Source: Gammaproteobacteria bacterium (GTDB taxonomy: Bacteria > Pseudomonadota > Gammaproteobacteria > Steroidobacterales > Steroidobacteraceae). From it: a stretch of DNA of 10,711 bases. The stretch is from NCBI GenBank assembly GCA_010031985.1, contig RGYP01000036.1, positions 1 to 10,711 on the forward strand, read 5' to 3'. A model generated the notes under the pieces. The model made no database searches, was not told the DNA's origin, and saw only the letters and a list, made by a program, of their open reading frames with translations. The position numbers and the translations under genes are program-made. Positions 5,172 through 10,711 of this stretch are shown in pieces (the first letter of the stretch is position 1; each line of letters starts with the position of its first letter).

Positions 5172-7763
5172 TCAGGCGAGCAGCAGTTCCGCCGCCGGGT
5201 CGCGCAAGTTGTAGTGCGACGCCATCGAGGCGCCGTACGCCCCGGCAGTCGCAATCAAAAGTACGTCGCCTTCCGCCGTGCTCTGCGGCAAGAGGCGATC
5301 GTGACCCAGGACGTCGCCGGTTTCGCATATCGGACCGACGATGTCGCAGCGCAGACTGCAACGTTCGTCGAGTCGCGTGAGATTGACGATGTCGTGATGT
5401 GCGCCGTAGAGCGCCGGGCGGATCAATGAATTCATGCCGGTGGCGACTCCGACGAATGCGGCCTCGCCCTTGGCCTTGAGCTGCGTCACGCGAGCCAGTA
5501 ACACGCCCGCCTCGGCCACCACGAAACGACCCGGTTCCAGCCACAACTCCACGCCCGGAAGTCGTTGTTTGAACTCGAGCAATGAGGTGTCGAGCGCTGC
5601 GATGTCGAAGGCGTGACCGCCCACCTTGTCCGGGACGCCGAGTCCGCCCCCCAAGTCGAGTACTCGTACCTGCGGGAATTGCGCGCGCAGCGATGCAAAG
5701 TAGTCGGCGACCTCGCGCCAGTTGCGCACCTCGAACACGCCACTGCCCGTGTGCGCATGCAGTCCGGTCACGGTGGCTCCGGTCTTGCGAATTGCGTGCT
5801 GCAAGGCATCGAGCTCGCCGCGCGCAATGCCGAACTTCGATTGGCTACCGCCGGTGCGTACGTGTGCGTGATGGCCGCGCCCCGTCCCGGGATCGAGACG
5901 AACGAAGATTTCACGGCCGGCGAACAACTCCGGCCACTGCTGCAGCGGATGCAAATTGTCGAGCGTGAGGTGGATGCCCTCGGCGAGCGCCCAGACATAC
6001 TCATCGCGCGCAGCAAAATTCGGCGTGAACAAGATCTCGCTGGGCTGCAACCCGGGGATGGCTGCGCGCGCGCGCTCTACTTCGCCGCGCGACACGCACT
6101 CGATTTTCAGACCTTCGGCATGAATGCGCTGCAGCAGTGCCGGATGCGAGTTGGCTTTCATCGCATAGGAGACCCGCGAAATCGATCGCAGCGACTTCAA
6201 AGCACGACAACGCTGTGCCACCGTACGGGCATCGTAAACGTAGGCTGCCTCTCGAGCCGACATCAACTCGAGCAGCTCGCCCCGACGCTCGCGCCACCAG
6301 CTCGTCGTCGCAGTCGCAGTGTCTTCTTGCGCCTTGAACAGTTGCTGCCAGCTCGGGCCGAGCACGGCATCGTCCCGCACGGGTTCGACCAGCAAATGAT
6401 GCAAGCCCTCGACCAGCCGGTCGCCTTGCGACTCATCGACGACGAAGGTCAGATTGAGATCGTTAGCGGCCTGGCTTACGAGGTAGATCCGCTGCTCTGC
6501 AAACAACTCGAGTGCCGGTCCGAGCTGATGGAGGATACTGCGAATGTTGCGACCGACGAGGCTCACCGAGGCGCAGGGACCGATGATTTCGGCACGGCAT
6601 AGCGCTGCAAGTTCGGTTTGCAGGCGAGCAAGCGCTTCGCTATCGAGCGTGTTGGCCTGCGGATCGAGCGACACCGTCACGTTCGTTTCCGAGGTCGACA
6701 CCAGATCGACCGAGAGACCATGCCGTTTGAAAACCTGGAAGGCATCGGCCAGAAAACCGACTTGGTGCCACATGCCCGGACTTTCCAGCGATACGAGCGT
6801 CACGCCTTTTTTGACGCATACGGCCTTCACCTGTGCCGCCTCATTGACCGGCTGCGTGCTGATGCGCGTGCCGCGCAATCGCGGCACCTGCGTCGCGTAG
6901 ACGAAAAGAGGAATATCGTATTGTCTTGCTGGCAGCAAACAGCGCGGATGGAGAACCTTCGCGCCGGCGGTCGCGATCTCCTGCGCTTCGTCGTAGGTCA
7001 GTTCCAGCAACTGACGCGCGCTCGGCGTGGAGCGCGGATTCGCACTGAACATGCCGGGCACGTCCGTCCAGATTTCGAGTTGCTGCGCCTGCAGCAGCGC
7101 CGCGAGGTACGCACCCGACGTGTCCGAACCACCACGACCGAGCAATACGGTGTCTCCCGCCTCGTTGCTGGCGATGAAACCCTGGGTGATGACCAAGGGC
7201 GACAAGCTCGCGAGCCTCTGCTGCACCAAAGAATTGGGGCGAAAATCGCAGGTTGCCGACAGGAACTCTGCTTTCGCAGTCGCCGAATCGCGTGCTTCCG
7301 CGCGTAACAAGGTCCGCGCATCGACCCATGCCGCGCTCAGACCCTGGCTGCCCAGGTAACGCTCGCCGATGACCGTCGCGAGGATCTCCCCCAGCGCCAT
7401 GACCTGCGCTCGGGCACGATCAGAGATCGTTGCGGCGCTGCGGATGTCGGCCAGCCTTTGCTCGAGCTCTTCGAACCAGGGCGCGAGGGCCGCGTGGATG
7501 TCGATGCCAAGTGCTCGCGCGAGCTCCATGTGCCGTTCGCGCAGCGCCTGCAAAGATTCGGCGTGCTGTCCGAGCAGCGCCGCTGCAAGCAGTTTTTCCA
7601 GGCGGTCGGTCACACCGCTGAGCGCCGAGTGAACAATCAACACTCGCGCGCCGCGCGCCAAACGATCACGCGCGGTGGCCGCGATACTGCGCCAATTGGG
7701 TTCTGAGGAGACGCTGGTGCCGCCGAACTTCAGAACGATCCAAGTCACCCCTGAAGTGGCCAT
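5172..7763 (-). CDS. lysA: Bifunctional aspartate kinase / diaminopimelate decarboxylase (LysC-LysA fusion)
   Basis: One chain of 863 residues carries the first enzyme of the aspartate family and the last enzyme of lysine synthesis. Residues 7 to about 305 are aspartate kinase: KFGGTS (12-17), a long helical insert, GRGGSDTSG (209-217), WTDVPGMFSANPR (232-244) and LTYDEAQEIATAGAKVLHP (255-273). Residues about 315-475 are a paired ACT region (VDLVSTSETNVTVSL at 352-366), the usual site of lysine feedback inhibition. Residues about 500-863 are PLP-dependent meso-DAP decarboxylase of the alanine-racemase-like fold: SYAMKANSH with Schiff-base Lys536, HAHTGSG (669-675), LDLGGGLGV (702-710), EPGRF (743-747) and CETGD (813-817). 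The C-terminus stops soon after MASHYNLR, earlier than stand-alone LysA. The frame stays open upstream to 7937, but ATG 7763 has a Shine-Dalgarno at the right distance and is followed directly by the kinase fold. Such fusions are known in Xanthomonas and Xylella. Confidence 0.95.
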   Translation of the reverse strand: MATSGVTWIVLKFGGTSVSSEPNWRSIAATARDRLARGARVLIVHSALSGVTDRLEKLLAAALLGQHAESLQALRERHMELARALGIDIHAALAPWFEELEQRLADIRSAATISDRARAQVMALGEILATVIGERYLGSQGLSAAWVDARTLLRAEARDSATAKAEFLSATCDFRPNSLVQQRLASLSPLVITQGFIASNEAGDTVLLGRGGSDTSGAYLAALLQAQQLEIWTDVPGMFSANPRSTPSARQLLELTYDEAQEIATAGAKVLHPRCLLPARQYDIPLFVYATQVPRLRGTRISTQPVNEAAQVKAVCVKKGVTLVSLESPGMWHQVGFLADAFQVFKRHGLSVDLVSTSETNVTVSLDPQANTLDSEALARLQTELAALCRAEIIGPCASVSLVGRNIRSILHQLGPALELFAEQRIYLVSQAANDLNLTFVVDESQGDRLVEGLHHLLVEPVRDDAVLGPSWQQLFKAQEDTATATTSWWRERRGELLELMSAREAAYVYDARTVAQRCRALKSLRSISRVSYAMKANSHPALLQRIHAEGLKIECVSRGEVERARAAIPGLQPSEILFTPNFAARDEYVWALAEGIHLTLDNLHPLQQWPELFAGREIFVRLDPGTGRGHHAHVRTGGSQSKFGIARGELDALQHAIRKTGATVTGLHAHTGSGVFEVRNWREVADYFASLRAQFPQVRVLDLGGGLGVPDKVGGHAFDIAALDTSLLEFKQRLPGVELWLEPGRFVVAEAGVLLARVTQLKAKGEAAFVGVATGMNSLIRPALYGAHHDIVNLTRLDERCSLRCDIVGPICETGDVLGHDRLLPQSTAEGDVLLIATAGAYGASMASHYNLRDPAAELLLA

Positions 7764-7770
7764 CGATGCG

Positions 7771-7774
7771 CCCT
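7771..7774 (-). promoter_or_regulatory. Ribosome binding site for the LysC-LysA fusion
   Basis: AGGG on the minus strand ends 7 nt before ATG 7763. It lies in the 16-nt gap after the small upstream gene and decides the start against the longer open frame. Confidence 0.55.
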
Positions 7775-7779
7775 GAAGG

Positions 7780-8007
7780 TCAGATTTCGTCGTCGTAGAT
7801 GTCGCGCAGATCCTTGGCGAGTTTTTTGTCCGCGAGCACCTCTTCGAGCTTGCTCCACGCTGCCTTCCCCCGCTTGCCCGGAACGGGCCGAGCGCGTCGA
7901 TCGACACGATCGAGAAAGCGGTCGTAGTCGTTGTCATCTTCGTTGCTGGCTGCCTCGCTCAGCATTTCTTCGTCGAGCTCGAAGCCTTCGGAATCTCGTT
8001 CGGACAT
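7780..8007 (-). CDS. Small acidic protein of unknown function, possibly PA3496-like
   Basis: This is a 75-residue protein with no signal peptide or membrane segment. The N-terminal half is strongly acidic (NEDDNDYD at 22-29). A short basic linker rich in Arg, Pro and Lys (RRARPVPGKRGK, 37-48) follows. The end is a probable amphipathic helix, AAWSKLEEVLADKKLAKDL, closing with DIYDDEI. The layout recalls the small PA3496 family of gammaproteobacteria, which ends in a similar K/R-E-L helix, but that assignment is from memory of the pattern and weak. The start is ATG 8007, with AAAAGG 7 nt upstream. The frame is open further upstream to 8163, but that part overlaps the neighbouring gene's end and looks non-coding. 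It is 16 nt from the LysC-LysA start, so the two are probably co-transcribed. Confidence 0.75.
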   Translation of the reverse strand: MSERDSEGFELDEEMLSEAASNEDDNDYDRFLDRVDRRARPVPGKRGKAAWSKLEEVLADKKLAKDLRDIYDDEI

Positions 8008-8014
8008 GATGAAA

Positions 8015-8020
8015 CCTTTT
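8015..8020 (-). promoter_or_regulatory. Ribosome binding site of the small acidic gene
   Basis: AAAAGG on the minus strand ends 7 nt before ATG 8007. It is well spaced and selects this start over the longer open frame. Confidence 0.6.
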
Positions 8021-8028
8021 AAAATCAA

Positions 8029-8046
8029 CGGGTTACGTGCAACCCG
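8029..8046 (-). other. Perfect 6-bp inverted repeat in the leader of the small acidic gene
   Basis: CGGGTT and AACCCG flank a 6-nt loop. On the minus strand the stem is followed by TTGATTTT and then by the ribosome binding site at 8015-8020. It could be a weak intrinsic terminator for the SAM hydrolase transcript, an attenuator, or a leader hairpin that affects ribosome access. Nothing in the sequence decides between these. Confidence 0.4.
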
Positions 8047-8062
8047 CAAAAAACGACGCGTA

Positions 8063-8090
8063 ACTATAACGAAAACGCGCCCGCGCGCAA
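8063..8090 (-). promoter_or_regulatory. Candidate promoter for the small gene and LysC-LysA
   Basis: On the minus strand TATAGT (8063-8068, 5 of 6 to the sigma-70 -10 consensus) is preceded at 16 nt by TTGCGC (8085-8090, only the TTG matching the -35 consensus). Transcription would begin near 8056, placing the hairpin at 8029-8046 in the leader. It lies just outside the upstream gene's stop codon. The weak -35 and GC-rich spacer keep confidence low. Confidence 0.35.
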
Positions 8091-8092
8091 GT

Positions 8093-8935
8093 TCAGATGC
8101 GGCGAACGCCGTCGCGGACGGTGATGGGCGCGCCCCGCGAAAGTCCGAGCACATCGGCAGCACGACGCTCGGCGACGGCGATCTCGATGACGCCGAATGA
8201 ATTGAATAGCGCGATGGGATCGCCCGGTGTCACATCGCCGTAGGTGCGACGCAGCGGCAACGCCAACTTGCCGGCGTGCACGATCGGATCGACGAATCCG
8301 CTACACGAAGCCTGCCCGACGTTGGTGATCAGATTGCCGAAATGGTCGATGGTGATGACGACACCGTTGACGCGATCGCGACTCGTCGTGGGTTCGTCCA
8401 CCCAACTCGGCACCAGGGAGTCGACGCGGCGGCCGAGCTGCTCGACGGAGATCTGTCGCGACGCGAGCGCCGCCGCGACCGGAGCAAAGATATCGCGACC
8501 ATGGAACGTGGCGCTTGGCTTGTTGATTCCGAGCGATGCGAGACCACGCGTATCGAGATGCCAGAGCTGCGCGTTAGGCGTCTGCTCGACCACGTCCGCC
8601 AGCAACCCATTGTCCGGCGCGAGGAACAAATGCCCCTCCGCCAGGACCATCGCGATGTCGCGTGCCGTTCCGACACCCGGGTCGACCACCGCAACGTGCA
8701 CGGTGCCGATCGGAAAATAACGATACGAACGCGCCAACCAGAACCCCGCCTCGGCCGGCCAATGCGCGAGGATCTCGTGGGTCAAATCGATGACGCGTAC
8801 GGCCGAGGCGGCGCTCGAAATTCGACCCTTCATCACGCCGACGAAAGGATCACGCAGACCGAAGTCGGACGTGAGCGTGATGACACCGCTCGGGACGAAG
8901 GCCGCTGTCTCGGGATGGTCGATCAGATCGCTCAT
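8093..8935 (-). CDS. S-adenosyl-L-methionine hydroxide adenosyltransferase (SAM hydrolase, DUF62 family)
   Basis: The family splits SAM with water-derived hydroxide into adenosine and L-methionine and is related to fluorinases and chlorinases. The 280-residue protein has ITLTSDFGLRDPFVGVMKG (19-37), VAVVDPGVGTAR (81-92), LAPDNGLL (105-112), FHGRDIFAPVAA (144-155), IDHFGNLITN (196-205) for the adenine-side C-terminal domain, and NSFGVIEIA (245-253). Asp85, Arg92 and His145 have nearly the same spacing as the Asp-Arg-His triad reported for the archaeal hydrolase PH0463. The pattern fits hydrolase rather than halogenase. No signal peptide is seen. Only a weak ribosome site (TAGG, 4 nt before ATG 8935) is present. 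The bacterial role is not well settled. Its gene points the same way as the aspartate-family gene downstream, separated by the small acidic gene. Confidence 0.92.
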   Translation of the reverse strand: MSDLIDHPETAAFVPSGVITLTSDFGLRDPFVGVMKGRISSAASAVRVIDLTHEILAHWPAEAGFWLARSYRYFPIGTVHVAVVDPGVGTARDIAMVLAEGHLFLAPDNGLLADVVEQTPNAQLWHLDTRGLASLGINKPSATFHGRDIFAPVAAALASRQISVEQLGRRVDSLVPSWVDEPTTSRDRVNGVVITIDHFGNLITNVGQASCSGFVDPIVHAGKLALPLRRTYGDVTPGDPIALFNSFGVIEIAVAERRAADVLGLSRGAPITVRDGVRRI

Positions 8936-8946
8936 GGCGCCTACGG

Positions 8947-8952
8947 TATCAT
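8947..8952 (+). promoter_or_regulatory. Candidate -10 element for the dehydrogenase gene in the 24-nt divergent spacer
   Basis: TATCAT matches the -10 consensus at 5 of 6 positions and ends 7 nt before ATG 8960. A transcript from it would start at or next to the A of that ATG. No -35 match is seen at the expected distance (8924-8929 is CAGATC). The spacer between the divergent start codons (8936-8959) is too short for two separate promoters. Confidence 0.25.
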
Positions 8953-8959
8953 CCTTCGC

Positions 8960-9778
8960 ATGACCAACACCCCGCAGGCAAACGAGTCCGCGCCGGATGT
9001 CGCGATGGACTTGCGCAGTTCATTCCGGCTCGATGGCAAAGTGGCCTTCGTCACCGGCGCCTCGAGTGGCATCGGCCAAGCACTCGCCCTCGCCTTCGCG
9101 CGCGCCGGCGCGAGGGTTGCCCTGACGGCACGACGCGTCGATCGGCTCGCCGAAATGGCCGAGGCCATCTCGGCGACGGGTGGTAAAGCGATGGCGGTTG
9201 CGCTCGACGTGACCGACCGCGACGGCATCACGCGGGCCTTCGACGAGGTCACTGCAAAGCTCGGCGTGCCCGACGTCATTCTCAACAACGCCGGTATCGC
9301 CAAGCCGGCACTCTTTCTCAAAACCGACGCCCAGACGCTCGAGTCGACGATGGCGACCAACTTCACGGCAGCGTGGAACGTGTCGCAGGAGGCAGCGCGG
9401 CGTTTGGTTGCGGCGAAACGTCGCGGCAGCATCATCAACGTGACATCGGTGCTCGGCATCGGCGTTGGCGCCGGTCACGCCGCCTACTCGGCCTCGAAAG
9501 CGGCACTCGCCCACGCGACGCGCGCGATGGCGCTCGAGTTCGTGCGTCACGGCATACGCGTCAATGGCATCGCACCCGGATGGTTCGTCACCGAGATGAA
9601 CGCCGATTTCTTTGCCACCGAGGAGGGGATCGCCTATCTCAAAAAAACCCCACCGGGCCGCGCTGGTCGACTCGAGGAACTCATCGGGCCCGCTTTGCTG
9701 CTGGCGAGCGACGCCGGTTCGTTCGTCAACGGCGTGATTCTGCCGGTGGACGGCGGCCATCACACGGCCCTCGCCTAG
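8960..9778 (+). CDS. Short-chain dehydrogenase/reductase, classical SDR, substrate unknown
   Basis: This is an NAD(P)-dependent oxidoreductase of the classical SDR family with 272 residues from ATG 8960. A Rossmann fold begins at FRLDGKVAFVTG, with the cofactor loop TGASSGIG (32-39) and ALTARR (55-60), whose arginines suggest NADPH. DVT (83-85) and NNAG (109-112) follow. Catalytic Ser163, Tyr176 and Lys180 lie in NVTSVLG and YSASK. VNGIAPGWFVTEM (201-213) and PVDGGHH (262-268) complete the fold. The ending resembles gluconate 5-dehydrogenase and 3-oxoacyl-ACP reductase-like SDRs, but motifs do not fix the substrate. The start is uncertain: ATG 8960 has no Shine-Dalgarno, and ATG 9005 would give 257 residues, nearer the family norm. 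The frame is open back to 8276, but that part is antisense to the SAM hydrolase. Its stop overlaps the facing gene's stop. Confidence 0.9.
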   Translation: MTNTPQANESAPDVAMDLRSSFRLDGKVAFVTGASSGIGQALALAFARAGARVALTARRVDRLAEMAEAISATGGKAMAVALDVTDRDGITRAFDEVTAKLGVPDVILNNAGIAKPALFLKTDAQTLESTMATNFTAAWNVSQEAARRLVAAKRRGSIINVTSVLGIGVGAGHAAYSASKAALAHATRAMALEFVRHGIRVNGIAPGWFVTEMNADFFATEEGIAYLKKTPPGRAGRLEELIGPALLLASDAGSFVNGVILPVDGGHHTALA

Positions 9779-10711
9779 CCCTGCGGCGTCAACTCGAGCC
9801 CGATCATCACCGGGATACCTGTCGCCTCGCGCAGCGCTTCGATCGCAATGTCCCAGTTGATGGCGACCGCCGTGTCGCCAAGCAAGGTGTCGAGCCGCTG
9901 CTCGAAATCGGTCAGTTTCACTTGAGCGAGTTGCCCCTGCTCGTCGACCGGCGGATGCACCTCGATCCAGATCTCACCGTCGACCCGAGTCATCTTCAGC
10001 GGTTCGTTGATCAGCTGAACCTTGGTGCCGACTTTGACGGCATCGAACAGCACGGCAACATCTTCCGGATACATGCGCAGGCAACCGTGGGTCACGGCCA
10101 TCCCGACGGCGTCCGGGTTGTTGGTGCCATGAATGAGATAGGAACCCCCGGGAATGTTGAGCCGCAGGGCATGCGCGCCGAGTGGATTCTTCGGGCCGGG
10201 TGGAACCACCTCGGGCAGCGGATCGCCTCGCGCCGCGTGCTCTTTGAGCACCGACTCGGGTGGATACCATGGTGGATCCTTCTGCTTCGAGACCACTTTG
10301 GTGACCCCGATCGGCGTACGCCAGTCCATCTTGCCGACGCTGACGGGAAAGGTCATCACCTTGGCGGCTTCGTCCTTCTTGGCCTGCGGAAAGAAGTACA
10401 TGCGGTGTTCGGGCAGATTGACGACGATTCCTTCGCGGGTGGAAGGTGGCAACAATCTTTGACCGGGAATGACGACCTGCGTGCCCTCGCCCGGAAGCCA
10501 AGGATCGACACCCTTGTTCACGCGCACCAACTCCTCGTAACCGAGGCTGTAGCGTCGCGCGAGCTCGATCAGCGTGTCTTGGTATCGGGTGCGCACCCGC
10601 TCGACCTTGCCGAAAATTTCGCCGCCGTCCGGACGCAATTCGTATTCGACTGCGCTTGCGGGACCGCTGCCGAATGCAGCCACCACGAGGAGCATCGACA
10701 AGCAGCCGCCG
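9775..10711 (-). CDS. L,D-transpeptidase, ErfK/YbiS/YcfS type (LysM plus YkuD); 5' end beyond the window
   Basis: Periplasmic enzyme that uses meso-DAP in peptidoglycan stems. E. coli relatives attach Braun lipoprotein to DAP or make 3-3 crosslinks. Residues are counted from the TTG at 10701. A hydrophobic stretch MLLVVAAFG and a signal-peptidase-like ASA site (15-17) come first. A LysM domain follows at about 34-81 (TLIELARRYSLGYEELVRVN, IPG). The YkuD domain spans about 92-232: GIVVNLPEHRMYFFP, TPIG (129-132), the family segment PPWYPPESV, GAHALRLN, and the catalytic His191 with THGCLRM (Cys207). A C-terminal tail of about 75 residues is present. The frame stays open to the right edge and reads GGCLSM before the core, so the signal peptide's charged start is outside and TTG 10701 or ATG 10695 is unlikely to be the true start. 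It is convergent with the SDR gene and overlaps it by 4 nt. Confidence 0.93.
   Translation of the reverse strand, partial: GGCLSMLLVVAAFGSGPASAVEYELRPDGGEIFGKVERVRTRYQDTLIELARRYSLGYEELVRVNKGVDPWLPGEGTQVVIPGQRLLPPSTREGIVVNLPEHRMYFFPQAKKDEAAKVMTFPVSVGKMDWRTPIGVTKVVSKQKDPPWYPPESVLKEHAARGDPLPEVVPPGPKNPLGAHALRLNIPGGSYLIHGTNNPDAVGMAVTHGCLRMYPEDVAVLFDAVKVGTKVQLINEPLKMTRVDGEIWIEVHPPVDEQGQLAQVKLTDFEQRLDTLLGDTAVAINWDIAIEALREATGIPVMIGLELTPQG

Noticed and set aside
5613..6602. 329-codon plus-strand open frame antisense to LysC-LysA
   Set aside because: It is a GC-rich shadow of a conserved coding sequence. Composition is unnatural and no domain or ribosome site is seen.
7764..7937. N-terminal extension of the LysC-LysA frame (58 residues)
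   Set aside because: It is low-complexity Thr/Ser/Arg sequence in another frame of the small acidic gene. ATG 7763 has its own ribosome site and the kinase fold starts right after it.
8008..8092. Lysine riboswitch upstream of the lysine gene
   Set aside because: The whole gap is 85 nt with one simple hairpin. The lysine riboswitch is about 170 nt or more with a five-helix junction, which is not present.
8008..8163. Longer start for the small acidic gene
   Set aside because: It would overlap the end of the SAM hydrolase and run through the candidate promoter and leader hairpin. ATG 8007 has a well-spaced ribosome site.
8276..8959. Open frame upstream of and in phase with the SDR gene (would give a 500-residue protein)
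   Set aside because: It lies antisense to the well-supported SAM hydrolase, is rich in Arg and Asp with no family motif, and the SDR fold begins only after 9000.
9750..9776. GGCC...GGCC stem as a terminator for the SDR gene
   Set aside because: It has only 4 bp of pairing, lies within coding sequence, and has no T tract.
1..10711. Defence system, prophage, insertion sequence, CRISPR array, tRNA or rRNA
   Set aside because: The window is almost fully covered by housekeeping genes. No repeat arrays, terminal inverted repeats or mobile-element genes were seen by eye.

Overview
The window (about 10.7 kb, GC-rich) looks like a core-metabolism region of a gammaproteobacterial chromosome. It is probably related to Xanthomonadales, Nevskiales or Steroidobacterales. 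Two things point there. The histidine genes are in gammaproteobacterial order with a bifunctional HisB (phosphatase plus dehydratase) and a fused HisIE. There is also a single-chain aspartate kinase/diaminopimelate decarboxylase, an architecture I know from Xanthomonas and Xylella. I see no mobile element, phage gene, CRISPR array, tRNA or rRNA, and almost every base is coding.

Region 1 (1-5140, + strand) is the distal part of a his operon: end of hisD joined in frame to hisC, then hisB, hisH, hisA, hisF and hisIE. The genes overlap by 4 nt or are 2 nt apart, so they are probably co-transcribed and translationally coupled. Together they convert phosphoribosyl-ATP (HisE, then HisI, HisA, HisH/HisF, HisB dehydratase, HisC, HisB phosphatase, HisD) to histidine. 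Only hisG, which makes phosphoribosyl-ATP from ATP and PRPP, and most of hisD lie outside the window.

Region 2 (5172-8935, - strand) reads leftward: a SAM hydroxide adenosyltransferase (SAM hydrolase), a 75-residue acidic protein, and, 16 nt further on, the LysC-LysA fusion that carries the first and last steps of lysine synthesis. It converges on hisIE across 31 nt containing one short inverted repeat. An 85-nt gap ahead of the small gene holds a candidate promoter, a leader hairpin and a good ribosome binding site.

Region 3 (8960-10711) holds a short-chain dehydrogenase/reductase on + that is divergent from the SAM hydrolase, with only 24 nt between start codons. Convergent to it on - is an ErfK/YbiS-type L,D-transpeptidase (LysM plus YkuD) that runs off the right edge. 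The last two genes share a self-complementary CTAG as overlapping stop codons.

I did not find a novel multi-gene system. The least usual feature is the in-frame HisD-HisC junction, which makes a fourth multifunctional polypeptide in the window beside HisB, HisIE and LysC-LysA.
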